A program made the position numbers and the translations under genes. Below are positions 18,210 to 27,592 of a stretch of 64,000 nt of DNA, one piece after another (position 1 is the first letter of the stretch; each line of letters opens with the position of its first letter). The notes below the pieces were generated by a model. It was given only the letters and a program-made list of their open reading frames with translations. It did no database searches and had not been told where the DNA came from. The DNA comes from Pleomorphomonas sp. PLEO (lineage in GTDB: Bacteria > Pseudomonadota > Alphaproteobacteria > Rhizobiales > Pleomorphomonadaceae). The stretch lies in NCBI RefSeq assembly GCF_041320595.1, contig NZ_CP166625.1, positions 5,268,001 through 5,332,000 of the forward strand. Reading direction: 5' to 3'.

Positions 18210-20744
18210 ATGTCGGAAAAAAATTTCAATATTTGCGATCGGATCGCCGCTCTGGCACTCGATGCCTACAGTCGTCCGATCAGCCTTGGCGAGGCGCTTG
18301 ACCTATGGGCGCTGTCGCCGATCCGCGAGCAGCCTTTCCAGGGAGAGCCGGGGCTGCTCGTCGATCCTCAGAACTATCGTTTCGTCAATGGTTTCGTCGG
18401 CGTAGGCGACCTTCCCTGCCGGACGGCGTTCCGCTCCACCATGATCGGTCGCGACGTGCCGTTCGACGATCAGTGGCCGGTCAGCCATCTGCGCCTGCCG
18501 GATGCTGGTACGCGCATCGACTTTTCAGAGTTCTGGTACCGCCCGACCCACCTTTCGCGCTGGGCCGCGACCATCCTCGATATGCCCAAGGCAATCGAAG
18601 CCGCCTTCCGTCTCACCACCAACGGCGGCGTCCGCCTGTTCGTTGACGGCAAGGAGATTGTCCGATTTGAGCCATTCCGGCGCAACCGATCGGAAAGCGT
18701 CGATGTTCGGCTGCCGCTGGCGGCTGGCCTCAATCAGGTCATGGTGTTCACGGAAGACCTCGCGGAACGCGATACCGACTGGTTCTTCGAACTGGTCCGT
18801 CTCGACGACGCTCCGATCGTTGCGCGCTTGCCGATGAATGTTGGCGCCGCCGGGATCGGTGACGTCCAACGCCTCGCTGCCAGCGTACGGCCGGAGTTCG
18901 GGCTCAATATCGACCGCCCCTTCGCCCTGTTGTTCGACAATAGCGTTGGTGCCGATGTCGCCGTGCGCGTTGTCATCGGCAATCACGTCCATGAGCGATA
19001 TGTCGTCCTTGAGCGCGATCTTCGTCTTGAGGCCGGAGAGCGACGCCTCGAGATCTGTCCGGCCGGCGCGATCATCGACGGGATGTATCGCGTCGTCGTC
19101 CAGTTCCACGTGGGCGGCGCGGTCGTCGAAAAGGTGATCGAAGGCGCCTTCCTGTCATCACTGACGCCACGGCCGGCGCTTTCCAGCATTGCCGAACGCA
19201 AGACAGAGGCATCGCGTTGGTTCGCGCAAAATGGCGAGCTTCTGGTCGGTCGCGTGCTGGCCATGCTGCACTCGGGCGAGGTTGATCCGCCCGTGATGCG
19301 CGCGATCCTTGAACGCACCATCGATTTCATCGTCAATCGAGAAGACTGCTCCGACTTCTGGATGGTGCCGTTGCTGTGGATCTGGCGCGATTATCGCGAC
19401 CAGTTGCCCGAAGACCTGCGGCAAGCCGTGAAGGATGCGATCCTCGGCTATCGTTACTGGGTGGATGAACCCGGCAACGACGCCATGTGGTTCTGGAGCG
19501 AGAACCACGTGCTCTGCTTCCATGTGGCGCAGCATGTGGCAGGCCACCTCTTCCCCGACGAGCGTTTCGCCAATTCGGGCCGCAGCGGGCGCGATCAAGA
19601 GCGAGAAGGCGCCGAGAAGCTCGCACTCTGGTTCGATTCGATTGAGCGCGAAGGCCTCGCCGAATGGAACTCATCGGCCTATTACCCGATCGATTTCATT
19701 GGTTTGCTGGGCCTTCAGCATATGGCAGGCTCGCCTTTGAAGGCGCGTGCCGCCAGTATGCTCGACCGAATCTGTCAGATGGTGGCGTTGCACACCACTG
19801 CCGGCGTTCCCGGCGGCTCTCAGGGGCGCGCCTACAACAAGGAACTCCTCGGCGGTCCGCTCACCGAACTGGTGTCGATCGTCCGCATCGCCTTCGGTCC
19901 CGGGTGGCTCAACCACGGCGTCACCGCGCCGCCCATGTTGGCGGCCAGCGACTACGAGCCGCCGGCTAGCGCCATCGCCTTCGCCGATCCCGGTGAAGGG
20001 CAGTCGCTCGAAGCCCGCTACACGCAGGGTCTTGATCACACCGCCAGGCTGGTGGTCTACCGAACGCGGGATGCGCAGCTGTCGTCGGTGATCGACCACA
20101 ATACCGGACGCCACGGACATCAACAGCACGTGGTCGACGTTCAGCTGTCCGGCCACCCACTGGCGCGTCTGTTCGTCAACCACCCCGGCGAGGAAGATCC
20201 CTCCGGCAGTCACCGCCCCTCCTTTTGGGCTGGCAACGGCGTGTTGCCGCGCGTCGGGCAGTTGCTCGACGTGTCGATGCTCGTCTTCGATCTCGGCGAC
20301 GATCGCATTGGCTGGACGCATGGCTATTTCGGCCGCGAGGGCATGGACGACATAGAGCGCTTCGGCGACTGGCTGCTTGTCCGCTCCGGCAAGGGGGCCG
20401 CCGCCCTATTCGCCGCCAACGGCCTCTATCCGATCGAAACCGGGCCAACCGCCGATCACGAAGTCCGCTCCGATGGTCGGCGCAACGGCTGGATTGTGGC
20501 GATCGGCCAGAGCTTTGCCGAGCTTAAGGCCCGCGTCGGAACCGCCGACGTGCGCTTCAATGCTGAGGACCTCCGGCTCGACCTAAAGCTGCCTGACCGC
20601 CCGATGCTGACCCTGTCGCACACCGATGGCCTCAGCTTCGACGGCCGGCCGCGGCCGTTCAGCCATTTCATCTCGGCGCCGACGCTGACCTTCCACAGTG
20701 CCCAGCCCGCGATTTGCAACCTTTCCCCCTTCCTTTCCGCCTGA
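18210..20744 (+). CDS. Large putative carbohydrate-active protein, family not recognised
   Basis: An 844-aa protein with no signal peptide, so probably cytoplasmic. Roughly residues 60-210 look like a beta-rich jelly-roll (GGVRLFVDGKEIVRF, NQVMVFTEDL). A helical centre (about 350-570) carries many Trp/His (FWMVPLLWIWRDY, MWFWSENHVLCFHVAQHV), and a beta-rich C-terminal third follows. That order recalls enzymes with an (alpha/alpha) toroid plus beta-sandwich, such as polysaccharide lyases and heparinase-like proteins, but I see no diagnostic motif and do not assign a family. The ATG at 18210 follows an AAAGAAGAG site; the GH105 gene starts 10 bases after its stop, so the two are one operon. A partner role in breaking uronate-containing oligosaccharides is inference. 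Confidence 0.7.
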   Translation: MSEKNFNICDRIAALALDAYSRPISLGEALDLWALSPIREQPFQGEPGLLVDPQNYRFVNGFVGVGDLPCRTAFRSTMIGRDVPFDDQWPVSHLRLPDAGTRIDFSEFWYRPTHLSRWAATILDMPKAIEAAFRLTTNGGVRLFVDGKEIVRFEPFRRNRSESVDVRLPLAAGLNQVMVFTEDLAERDTDWFFELVRLDDAPIVARLPMNVGAAGIGDVQRLAASVRPEFGLNIDRPFALLFDNSVGADVAVRVVIGNHVHERYVVLERDLRLEAGERRLEICPAGAIIDGMYRVVVQFHVGGAVVEKVIEGAFLSSLTPRPALSSIAERKTEASRWFAQNGELLVGRVLAMLHSGEVDPPVMRAILERTIDFIVNREDCSDFWMVPLLWIWRDYRDQLPEDLRQAVKDAILGYRYWVDEPGNDAMWFWSENHVLCFHVAQHVAGHLFPDERFANSGRSGRDQEREGAEKLALWFDSIEREGLAEWNSSAYYPIDFIGLLGLQHMAGSPLKARAASMLDRICQMVALHTTAGVPGGSQGRAYNKELLGGPLTELVSIVRIAFGPGWLNHGVTAPPMLAASDYEPPASAIAFADPGEGQSLEARYTQGLDHTARLVVYRTRDAQLSSVIDHNTGRHGHQQHVVDVQLSGHPLARLFVNHPGEEDPSGSHRPSFWAGNGVLPRVGQLLDVSMLVFDLGDDRIGWTHGYFGREGMDDIERFGDWLLVRSGKGAAALFAANGLYPIETGPTADHEVRSDGRRNGWIVAIGQSFAELKARVGTADVRFNAEDLRLDLKLPDRPMLTLSHTDGLSFDGRPRPFSHFISAPTLTFHSAQPAICNLSPFLSA

Positions 20745-20754
20745 AAGTCCGACC

Positions 20755-21867
20755 ATGCCTGCCAGTGAGAAAATTGCCGAGACGCTACAAATGGTCGCGC
20801 TTGGTCTTTGCCGCCTGAAGGGTATCGGCGAAGGTCTCGCCCCCGTTGACGGCAAGGTGAAAATACAGTTCGACGAGTGGGACTGGGAGGTCGGCGTCGG
20901 CCTCTACGGCTTCTACAAACAAGCCATTCTCAATGACGATAAGGCGGCGATCGATGCGCTTGTCGATTGGTTCGACTGGCAGATCGGACGCGGGCTGCCG
21001 CCGCGCCAGATCAACTCGACCGCGCCCATGCTGCCGCTGGTCATGCTGCTCGGCCATGTCGACCGGCCGGCTTTCCGCGACCTCGTGGAGGATTGGGCCG
21101 ACTGGCTGGTCAATTCGCTGCCGAAGACCGAGGACGGCGGCTTTCAGCACGTGGTCAAGGAACGACTCAACGAGGGCGAACTCTGGGACGACACGCTGTT
21201 CATGGCCTGTCTGTTCCTCGCCCGCGCCGGCAAGGTGTTCGGTCGCCAGGATTGGATCGACGAGGCGGTCTATCAGTTCCTGATCCACGCCCGCTATCTG
21301 GCCGATCCGGTTTCAAGCCTCTGGTATCACGGCTGGACATTCAACGGCCGGCACAATTTCGCCCAGGCATTCTGGGGGCGCGGCAACGCCTGGATTACCG
21401 TTGCCATTCCCGAATTGTTCGAACTGATCGACGCAGTGCCGGAGCCGGCCGCCCGCTACCTGAAGCGCGTCTACGTGGCACAGGTCGAAGCGCTCGCCGC
21501 CCTGCAGCGGCCCGACGGCATGTGGACGACATTGCTCATCGATCCCTCTTCGCCGATCGAGACGTCGGCGACCGCCGGCTTCGCCTACGGCATGCTGCGC
21601 GGCATCGACCTCGGGCTGATCGGAGAGGAACTGCGGACCACTTGCGATCGCGCCATAGCGGCGGTGCTGCAACGCATCGATGCGGCCGGAATCGTCCGCG
21701 AGGTATCCGACGGCACCGCCATGGGGCACGATCTCGAGCATTATCTCAAAATCGGCAATGTCGCCGCGCCCTATGGTCAGGCTTTGGTGATGCTGCTGCT
21801 CGTTGAGATTTTGAAGGGCAATGATGCCATCAGCCGGAAAGTGGCCGTACCGTCGCCCGCTGAATAA
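20755..21867 (+). CDS. GH105-type unsaturated rhamnogalacturonyl/glucuronyl hydrolase
   Basis: A 370-aa (alpha/alpha)6-barrel enzyme of the GH105/GH88 type, which hydrates the unsaturated 4,5-double bond left by polysaccharide lyases and releases the uronic acid as a 4-deoxy-5-keto sugar. Seen: WDDTLFM with the acidic pair D145/D146 (catalytic Asp region), LWYHGW, and the conserved FWGRGNAW. No signal peptide, so it acts on imported oligosaccharides. The ATG at 20755 sits 10 bases after the upstream gene; an earlier in-frame start lies inside that gene. Its 3' end overlaps the convergent lacI gene by 38 bases. Confidence 0.88.
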   Translation: MPASEKIAETLQMVALGLCRLKGIGEGLAPVDGKVKIQFDEWDWEVGVGLYGFYKQAILNDDKAAIDALVDWFDWQIGRGLPPRQINSTAPMLPLVMLLGHVDRPAFRDLVEDWADWLVNSLPKTEDGGFQHVVKERLNEGELWDDTLFMACLFLARAGKVFGRQDWIDEAVYQFLIHARYLADPVSSLWYHGWTFNGRHNFAQAFWGRGNAWITVAIPELFELIDAVPEPAARYLKRVYVAQVEALAALQRPDGMWTTLLIDPSSPIETSATAGFAYGMLRGIDLGLIGEELRTTCDRAIAAVLQRIDAAGIVREVSDGTAMGHDLEHYLKIGNVAAPYGQALVMLLLVEILKGNDAISRKVAVPSPAE

Positions 21868-22864
21868 GCCGGCAGCCGATTTCGACCTTCAGTGCCGCGC
21901 GAGCCGGGTTGTTGGCAAGGATGTGCAGCTCGATGAGGTTGAGAGCTATCGCGCCAAACTGGTCCAGTGGCACGTGCACGGTGGTCAGCGGCGGCCGGGA
22001 GAGTTCGCCCAGCATGATGTCGTCGAAGCCAATGATCGAGACATCGTCCGGCACCTTGACACCACGCCGCTCGAAGGCACGCAGAGCACCGAGCGCCAGA
22101 TTGTCCGAGGCGCAAAAGATGGCCGTTGCTCCTCGGAGGCCGCCATCGCGGTCGAGCAGGCGATCGACTTCGGCCTCGGCGTGTTCCGGCTCGAAACTCG
22201 CAGCCCTAACGATCGCGTCCTCAGGGATGGGCAGATTGAATTCGCGGAACGCGTCGAGAAAACCATCCTGGCGGTGCCGGATGGTCTGTCGGCCGTCCCA
22301 GGTCATGTGAAGGACGTGGCGATGGCCGAGTTGCAGCAGATGGCGCGTCGCTTCCAGGGCGGCAAAGCGATTGGCCGGCACCACCGTGTCGACCGACATC
22401 GAAGGGTCCTCGCCGTTGACCAGCACGGCTGCGACGTCAAGACCGCCGATCGCCTGCAACAGGTCGGGCCGATCATCGGTGAACAGCACCAGACCCTGCG
22501 GCGTCTCGGTGCGCAACGTTTCGCGGATGGCGGAGATCTGAACCGTTCGGCCGACGCCAACGACGGGGATCACCCGGATGGAGCGACGATCGCATTCCTG
22601 GCGCAGGCTATTGAGGATCGCCACCGTGAACAGGTTGGTGTCGATCTGGGGCGTGGCATCCTCCGGGATCGCCAAAAGCAGATCCGACAGCGCCGAGATG
22701 GAGGCGCGCACCCGCCGCTTCTCAAGATAGCCGAGCTGCCGCGCCGCCCGAATCACCCGGTCGCGCACGTCCTTGCTGAACGGTGCGGTTCCGTTCAAAA
22801 CATGCGACACCGTGCTGATGGCGACGCCTGCCTGCTGGGCGATTTCCTTGATGCCGGCTTTCAT
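21830..22864 (-). CDS. LacI-family transcriptional regulator
   Basis: A 344-aa repressor-type regulator. The N-terminal helix-turn-helix is IKEIAQQAGVAISTVSHVLN, followed by the hinge helix (RVIRAARQLGYLEKRR) and a periplasmic-binding-protein-like effector domain (FCASDNLALGALRAFERRG, IIGFDDIMLGELSRPPLTT). The start at 22864 begins directly with the HTH; the frame stays open for another 260 codons upstream but only as antisense of the mannosidase gene. It is divergent from GH38 with a 60-base gap and presumably controls the sugar locus, with a sugar as inducer. Confidence 0.95.
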   Translation of the reverse strand: MKAGIKEIAQQAGVAISTVSHVLNGTAPFSKDVRDRVIRAARQLGYLEKRRVRASISALSDLLLAIPEDATPQIDTNLFTVAILNSLRQECDRRSIRVIPVVGVGRTVQISAIRETLRTETPQGLVLFTDDRPDLLQAIGGLDVAAVLVNGEDPSMSVDTVVPANRFAALEATRHLLQLGHRHVLHMTWDGRQTIRHRQDGFLDAFREFNLPIPEDAIVRAASFEPEHAEAEVDRLLDRDGGLRGATAIFCASDNLALGALRAFERRGVKVPDDVSIIGFDDIMLGELSRPPLTTVHVPLDQFGAIALNLIELHILANNPARAALKVEIGCRLIQRATVRPLSG

Positions 22865-22891
22865 GACGCGGATCCTCTTTCGGTTCGGCAC

Positions 22892-22905
22892 TTGTATAAT
22901 TTCAA
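22892..22905. promoter_or_regulatory. Candidate operator between lacI and GH38 gene
   Basis: TTGTATAATTTCAA matches 11 of 14 positions of the palindrome at 18073, within the 60-base divergent gap. Binding here could repress both genes. Confidence 0.4.
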
Positions 22906-22924
22906 ATGGGTTCGGGAGCAATAA

Positions 22925-25900
22925 ATGAAGCGATTGCCGAAAATTGATCGGCTTCTGCGGGAGCTTTCCGAAAATATTTTTATCTCTCTCAAGGGGGATA
23001 TTTCCCTTCAATTCCGTCGGGCACAGCCGGACGATCCGATCGACGAGATCGACTCGGTGGTCGACTGGCAACCCGTTCGTCACGACCTCGTTTGGGGGGA
23101 ACCGGAGAGCTATTTCTGGTTCGTCGGCGACATCGTCGTGCCCGAGGAAGCGTCTGGAGAGCGGCTCGTTTTCTTCGTTGATGCCGCCTTCGGCGACACC
23201 ATGGGGCGAAGCGATCCCCAGTGTCTGGTTCGGATCGACGGGCGGATCGTGCAGGCGGTCGATGGCAACCATCGCTATGTCCTGCTGTCGCCGGCCGCCC
23301 GGCCCGGTGACCGCTACCGGGTGACCATCGAGGCAGGCACGATTGAAGACCGGCGCCAGCTCGGCTTCAGTCTGCGCCTCGCTATCCACGACCAGGCGGC
23401 TGAGGCGCTCTACTTCGACCTCAAGGTGCCGGTTGACGTCGCGCGCCTGCTGAAGCCCGATGACGCACGGGCTCTGGCGATCCTGAACCACGCGGAAGCG
23501 GCTCTCGCCGCCGTCGATCTTCGGCCGGGCAATCCCGCCCGCTTTCAAGCCAGTCTTGCCGCGGCATCGGCTGAGGCCGACGGCATCTACGCACTGGCGG
23601 GCGATCCGGCCATGCCGACGATCGTTGCCGCCGGCCATACCCATATCGACGTCGCCTGGCTGTGGCGAACGCGCGAGACGCGCCGCAAGATGAGCCGCTC
23701 GATGGCCACGGCGCTGGCGCTGCTCGACGAGTATCCCGACTATCGCTTCATGTACAATCAGTGTCTGCTGTTCGATTGGCTATCCGAGGACCATCCCGAG
23801 CTGATGGCGCGGATCCACGACAAGGTGAAAGCCGGACAGTTCGAAATCGAGGGCGCGCTTTGGCTCGAGCCGGACGTCAATCTCGTTTCCGGTGAATCGC
23901 TCGTTCGCCAGATCGTTCGGGGCGTGCGCTATCACGAGACCACTTTCGGCGTACGTCCGCGCCTCCTTTGGCTGCCGGATACCTTCGGCTACGGAGCGTC
24001 CTTGCCGCAATTGATGAAGCTTGCGGGCGTCGAGACATTCGTCACGCACAAGCTGAGCTGGAACGATACCAACCGCATGCCCTTCGACACCTTCTTCTGG
24101 CAGGGCATCGACGGCACCAAGATTCCGGCCAGCTTCGTCACAACGCAGACCTACGAATACGACGGCTTTGAAACCACTTATTGCGCCAATCTCAGGGCTT
24201 CCCACGTGCTCGGCACATGGAAGCGTCATGCTGGCAAGGCGCACCAATCCGAACTGTTCATGATCTATGGCCACGGCGACGGCGGCGGCGGACCAACGCG
24301 CGAAATGGTGGAGACCGTAAGGCGCTTCGAGCGCGGCATTCCCGGCGCGCCAAAGGTGAAACAGGGCGCACTTGCCCCCTATTTCCACAAGCTTGCCCAA
24401 CGCATGGCGCGAGAACCCGCCACCTTCCCAACCTGGGTGGGCGAACTCTATTTCGAATGCCATCGCGGCACGCTGACCTCGGTCGGCAAGGTGAAGCGCG
24501 ACAATCGCAAGGCGGAGATCCGTCTTCGCGAGATCGAGTTGCTCGCCGTGCTCGCCATGCGCTCCGGCGCCGGCTATCCGGTAGGTGAAATTGACCAGCT
24601 TTGGCGGATTGTGCTGCTCAATCAGTTTCACGACATTCTGCCGGGCTCGTCGGTGTGCGGCGTCTACGAAGATGCGAATATCGATTTTGCCGCCTTCGAT
24701 GCGCTGGCCGACGACCTTGAGGTCCGTCTCGCCGCTGTTCTCTCAAGCGAATCTCTGGTCCTCAATGCGTTTCATCGGCCGCGCGGCGGTCTTGTCACCG
24801 GGCCGGAACGGTCGGGCGCCCAGGTCATCCACCGCGCCGACGGGACCACCGAGTGGCTCTCTCCAGTGGGGGCCATCGCCGGAAACAGTGCTGGCGTCGC
24901 CGGGCCGGTCGAGGTTGCCGCTGGTGACACACTCGAAGCCAAGGTTGATCTACTCGAAAATGCCATCCTGCGCGTTCGGTTCGACGCCAAGGGGCGCATC
25001 ACGTCGGTTCTCGACAAGAAGACCGGTCGCGAGCTGATCCCCGCCGGTGAACTTGCCAACCGTATCGTCGCCCATCAGGACATGCCGGTCGAGTTCGACG
25101 CCTGGAACATCGATGCCCACTTCGAGGACAAAGCCTGGGAGATTGACGATCTCATCCTGGCAGAGGTGGTGGAGAGAGGTCCGTATCGGGCCGCCATCCG
25201 TTTCGAGTGGCGCTACGAGAGTTCCCGCATCGTCGAGGTGGTCTCGCTGGCCGCCGGATCCGATCGGGTGGAACTCGATGTCTTCATCGACTGGCACGAG
25301 CACAAGACCCTGCTGAAGCTCGCCGTGCCGGTGGCGGTCGCCACCGACGAAAGCCGCGCCGAGGTGCATTTCGGTCACGTTCGCAGACCAACTCACGCCA
25401 ATACCAGCTGGGATCAGGCGCGCTTCGAGACGCTGATGCATAGCTGGATTGATCTGTCCGACGGCGATGCCGGTCTCGCCGTCCTCAACGATTGCAAATA
25501 CGGCTACGACGCTCGCGGCAACCAACTACGCGTCACCTTGCTCAAATCGCCGGTCTATCCATGGCCGGACGCCGATCAAGGCGAGCACCGTTTCCGTCTG
25601 GCGCTGATGCCGCACCGTGGCTTTGCCATCGACGGCGGTCTCATCGTCGAGGCCGCCGAGGATTTCAACATGCCACTGCGCTGGTTGGACCAAGCGGCCG
25701 AGCCGAGCGCGGCGGTCCACGCCGAGCCACCGTTTACACTTCAAGGCGACGGGGTCGCCATCGCCGCCGTCAAGAAGGCGGATGAGGACGATGGCATTGT
25801 CATCCGCCTGTTTGAGACGCGTGGTCGGCGGGCTGAGGTGGTTATGTCGACGCCCTTCGCCTCGGCTGCCACCGTCGATCTCCTCGAACGCGATCCGGTA

Positions 25901-25978
25901 CCGCTGCCGATGATCGACGGCCGGATGACGCTCATCTTCAAGCCCTTCGAAATCAAAACCCTCAAGCTCGGAGCCTGA
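22925..25978 (+). CDS. GH38 alpha-mannosidase
   Basis: A 1017-aa retaining alpha-mannosidase of family GH38. The zinc site begins with H240 and D242 in HTHIDVAWLW; the likely nucleophile is D352 in WLPDTFGYG; the third zinc-ligand region is H450-D452 (YGHGDGGGG). Beta-sandwich C-terminal domains follow from about residue 650. There is no signal peptide, so it trims imported oligosaccharides in the cytoplasm. It is followed by the PHP gene with a 4-base gap. Confidence 0.95.
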   Translation: MKRLPKIDRLLRELSENIFISLKGDISLQFRRAQPDDPIDEIDSVVDWQPVRHDLVWGEPESYFWFVGDIVVPEEASGERLVFFVDAAFGDTMGRSDPQCLVRIDGRIVQAVDGNHRYVLLSPAARPGDRYRVTIEAGTIEDRRQLGFSLRLAIHDQAAEALYFDLKVPVDVARLLKPDDARALAILNHAEAALAAVDLRPGNPARFQASLAAASAEADGIYALAGDPAMPTIVAAGHTHIDVAWLWRTRETRRKMSRSMATALALLDEYPDYRFMYNQCLLFDWLSEDHPELMARIHDKVKAGQFEIEGALWLEPDVNLVSGESLVRQIVRGVRYHETTFGVRPRLLWLPDTFGYGASLPQLMKLAGVETFVTHKLSWNDTNRMPFDTFFWQGIDGTKIPASFVTTQTYEYDGFETTYCANLRASHVLGTWKRHAGKAHQSELFMIYGHGDGGGGPTREMVETVRRFERGIPGAPKVKQGALAPYFHKLAQRMAREPATFPTWVGELYFECHRGTLTSVGKVKRDNRKAEIRLREIELLAVLAMRSGAGYPVGEIDQLWRIVLLNQFHDILPGSSVCGVYEDANIDFAAFDALADDLEVRLAAVLSSESLVLNAFHRPRGGLVTGPERSGAQVIHRADGTTEWLSPVGAIAGNSAGVAGPVEVAAGDTLEAKVDLLENAILRVRFDAKGRITSVLDKKTGRELIPAGELANRIVAHQDMPVEFDAWNIDAHFEDKAWEIDDLILAEVVERGPYRAAIRFEWRYESSRIVEVVSLAAGSDRVELDVFIDWHEHKTLLKLAVPVAVATDESRAEVHFGHVRRPTHANTSWDQARFETLMHSWIDLSDGDAGLAVLNDCKYGYDARGNQLRVTLLKSPVYPWPDADQGEHRFRLALMPHRGFAIDGGLIVEAAEDFNMPLRWLDQAAEPSAAVHAEPPFTLQGDGVAIAAVKKADEDDGIVIRLFETRGRRAEVVMSTPFASAATVDLLERDPVPLPMIDGRMTLIFKPFEIKTLKLGA

Positions 25979-25982
25979 CCCG

Positions 25983-27209
25983 ATGGCCTTTGCCGGCACC
26001 CACTTCGACTACACGGTCACCGACTTTCCCGGAGGCGACAAATCCTTCGTCGAACTGCCGTTCGCGGTTCCGGAAACCATCGAGCGGATCGAAGTGTCCT
26101 ATGCCTTCACCTCCGGTTCGGTGATCGACCTCGGGCTTGCCCGCAATGGACGGATGCGCGGCTGGTCGGGATCGGAGCGCGGCCATGTCACGGTGGAAGG
26201 CGACGCGGCGACGCCCGGCTATGATGCCGGCCCGATCCCAGGCGACTGGCACGTGGTGCTCGGCATCGTCAAGGTTGCCGAAGGCGCCCGCGTCGACGTC
26301 ACCGTCCGCCTTATCGAGCGCAAGGCGCGCTGGTTCGTCGGCGAGCTGCATAGCCACAGCGAGCATTCCGACGGCGGCGTCACCGTCCTCGACGCCATTT
26401 ATCGCGCCCGTCAGGCCGGGCTCAACTTCGTGTCGATCACCGATCACAACACCATCTCCCAGAACGTCATCCGGCCGGACGATCCCGCCATCCTGGTGTT
26501 TCCGGCTATGGAACTGACCACCTACTGGGGTCACACAAACTTCCACGGTCTCGTCCAGCCGGTGGCCGACTGGCGCTGCCATACGCCGGCCGAGGTTGGC
26601 GACAAGATGATCGAGGCGAGGGCCAACGGCGCCACCATCGTTATCAATCACCCGTTCCAGCGTTCGGCCGGTGGCAAATGGCAGGCCGGCTTCGATGTTC
26701 CTTTCGATGCGCTGGAGATCTGGAATGGCAACTGGGCGGCGCACAACATTGATGCGCTGGCCTTCTGGCAAGAGCTCTTGGTGGCAGGCAAGCGCATCCC
26801 CGCCACCGGTGGCAGCGACTTCCACCAGAAGAATCGCCGCCGGCACGGCCGGCCATCCAACCGCCTGTTCTCGGAGGCTCGGACGATGGCAGATCTTCTC
26901 GCCGCCGTGCGGGCTGGACATAACGTCGTCAGCTTCTCCGCCGACGATCTGACCGCCGAGCCGGCTGACGCAAGCTTGCCTATGTTTGGAGATGTCGCTG
27001 AGCCGGGCAGCCCGATCGCTGTTTGCTTCGATGGCCTTGTGCGCGGCGACGAGATCCGCGCGGTAACAGAGCATGGCGTGGTGCGGCAGGAACCGGCGAC
27101 GACCGGCTGTCAAACCTTGGAAAGTAAGCTTGAGGGCCGGTTTGTCCGCTTCGAGGTCTGGCACAGCGAGACGCCCAAGCTATTCACAAACCCGGTCTAT
27201 TCTGACTGA
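25983..27209 (+). CDS. PHP-domain metallohydrolase of the CehA/McbA type
   Basis: A 408-aa protein: an N-terminal beta-rich segment of about 110 aa, then a PHP metal-dependent hydrolase domain with H123/H125 (GELHSHSEHSDG), D154-H155 (ITDHNT), NHPF, and D279/H281 (GGSDFH). PHP proteins hydrolyse phosphoesters; the CehA/McbA subgroup also includes carbamate hydrolases. No signal peptide. Encoded right after GH38, so it probably handles an ester or phosphate substituent of the same glycan; that is inference. The codon after its stop begins a low-GC gap before tRNA-Cys. Confidence 0.85.
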   Translation: MAFAGTHFDYTVTDFPGGDKSFVELPFAVPETIERIEVSYAFTSGSVIDLGLARNGRMRGWSGSERGHVTVEGDAATPGYDAGPIPGDWHVVLGIVKVAEGARVDVTVRLIERKARWFVGELHSHSEHSDGGVTVLDAIYRARQAGLNFVSITDHNTISQNVIRPDDPAILVFPAMELTTYWGHTNFHGLVQPVADWRCHTPAEVGDKMIEARANGATIVINHPFQRSAGGKWQAGFDVPFDALEIWNGNWAAHNIDALAFWQELLVAGKRIPATGGSDFHQKNRRRHGRPSNRLFSEARTMADLLAAVRAGHNVVSFSADDLTAEPADASLPMFGDVAEPGSPIAVCFDGLVRGDEIRAVTEHGVVRQEPATTGCQTLESKLEGRFVRFEVWHSETPKLFTNPVYSD

Positions 27210-27344
27210 TGGAACCAAAGGGGCGGAGCGACGGCCCAAATTTCGGGCCTAGCTTCCAGCACGACCACACTTATCTATATGTTAAACATTGAGATAGATT
27301 TGAATGATAGTAACTTCTTACGGCGATATATAGCCGCCCTATAT

Positions 27345-27419
27345 GGCCCCGTGGCGGAGCGCTACGCGCAGGATTGCAAATCCTGATACCCTTGGTTCAA
27401 ATCCAGGGCGGGGCCTCCA
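27345..27419 (+). tRNA. tRNA-Cys (GCA)
   Basis: Complete cloverleaf: acceptor GGCCCCG (27345-27351) pairs with CGGGGCC (27409-27415), discriminator T, encoded CCA. The anticodon stem CAGGA/TCCTG flanks the loop TTGCAAA with anticodon GCA at 27376-27378. The T arm carries GGTTCAAATCC. It stands alone between the glycan locus and the lipoprotein gene, near the edge of the nif island. Confidence 0.95.
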
Positions 27420-27592
27420 ACCTCCATGCAAGCTGATAATGCCAAAAGGGTGGGGCTAAGGCCGCGCTTTCGCCAATTTGCGATGCGTCTCTCCAGAGGA
27501 GCATCGACCCAAAGTTTCTGTGATTTGTATTGGCTGGAATATACTGCAATCAACAAGCGCCAAATGGCACACCCTCAGGTTCGGCAGCACTC

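Noticed and set aside
21821-22924. 367-codon plus-strand frame opposite lacI
   Set aside because: Antisense shadow of the regulator, low-complexity composition.
22865-23644. Upstream extension of the lacI frame by 260 codons
   Set aside because: It runs antisense through the start of the GH38 gene; the LacI HTH begins right at the ATG at 22864.
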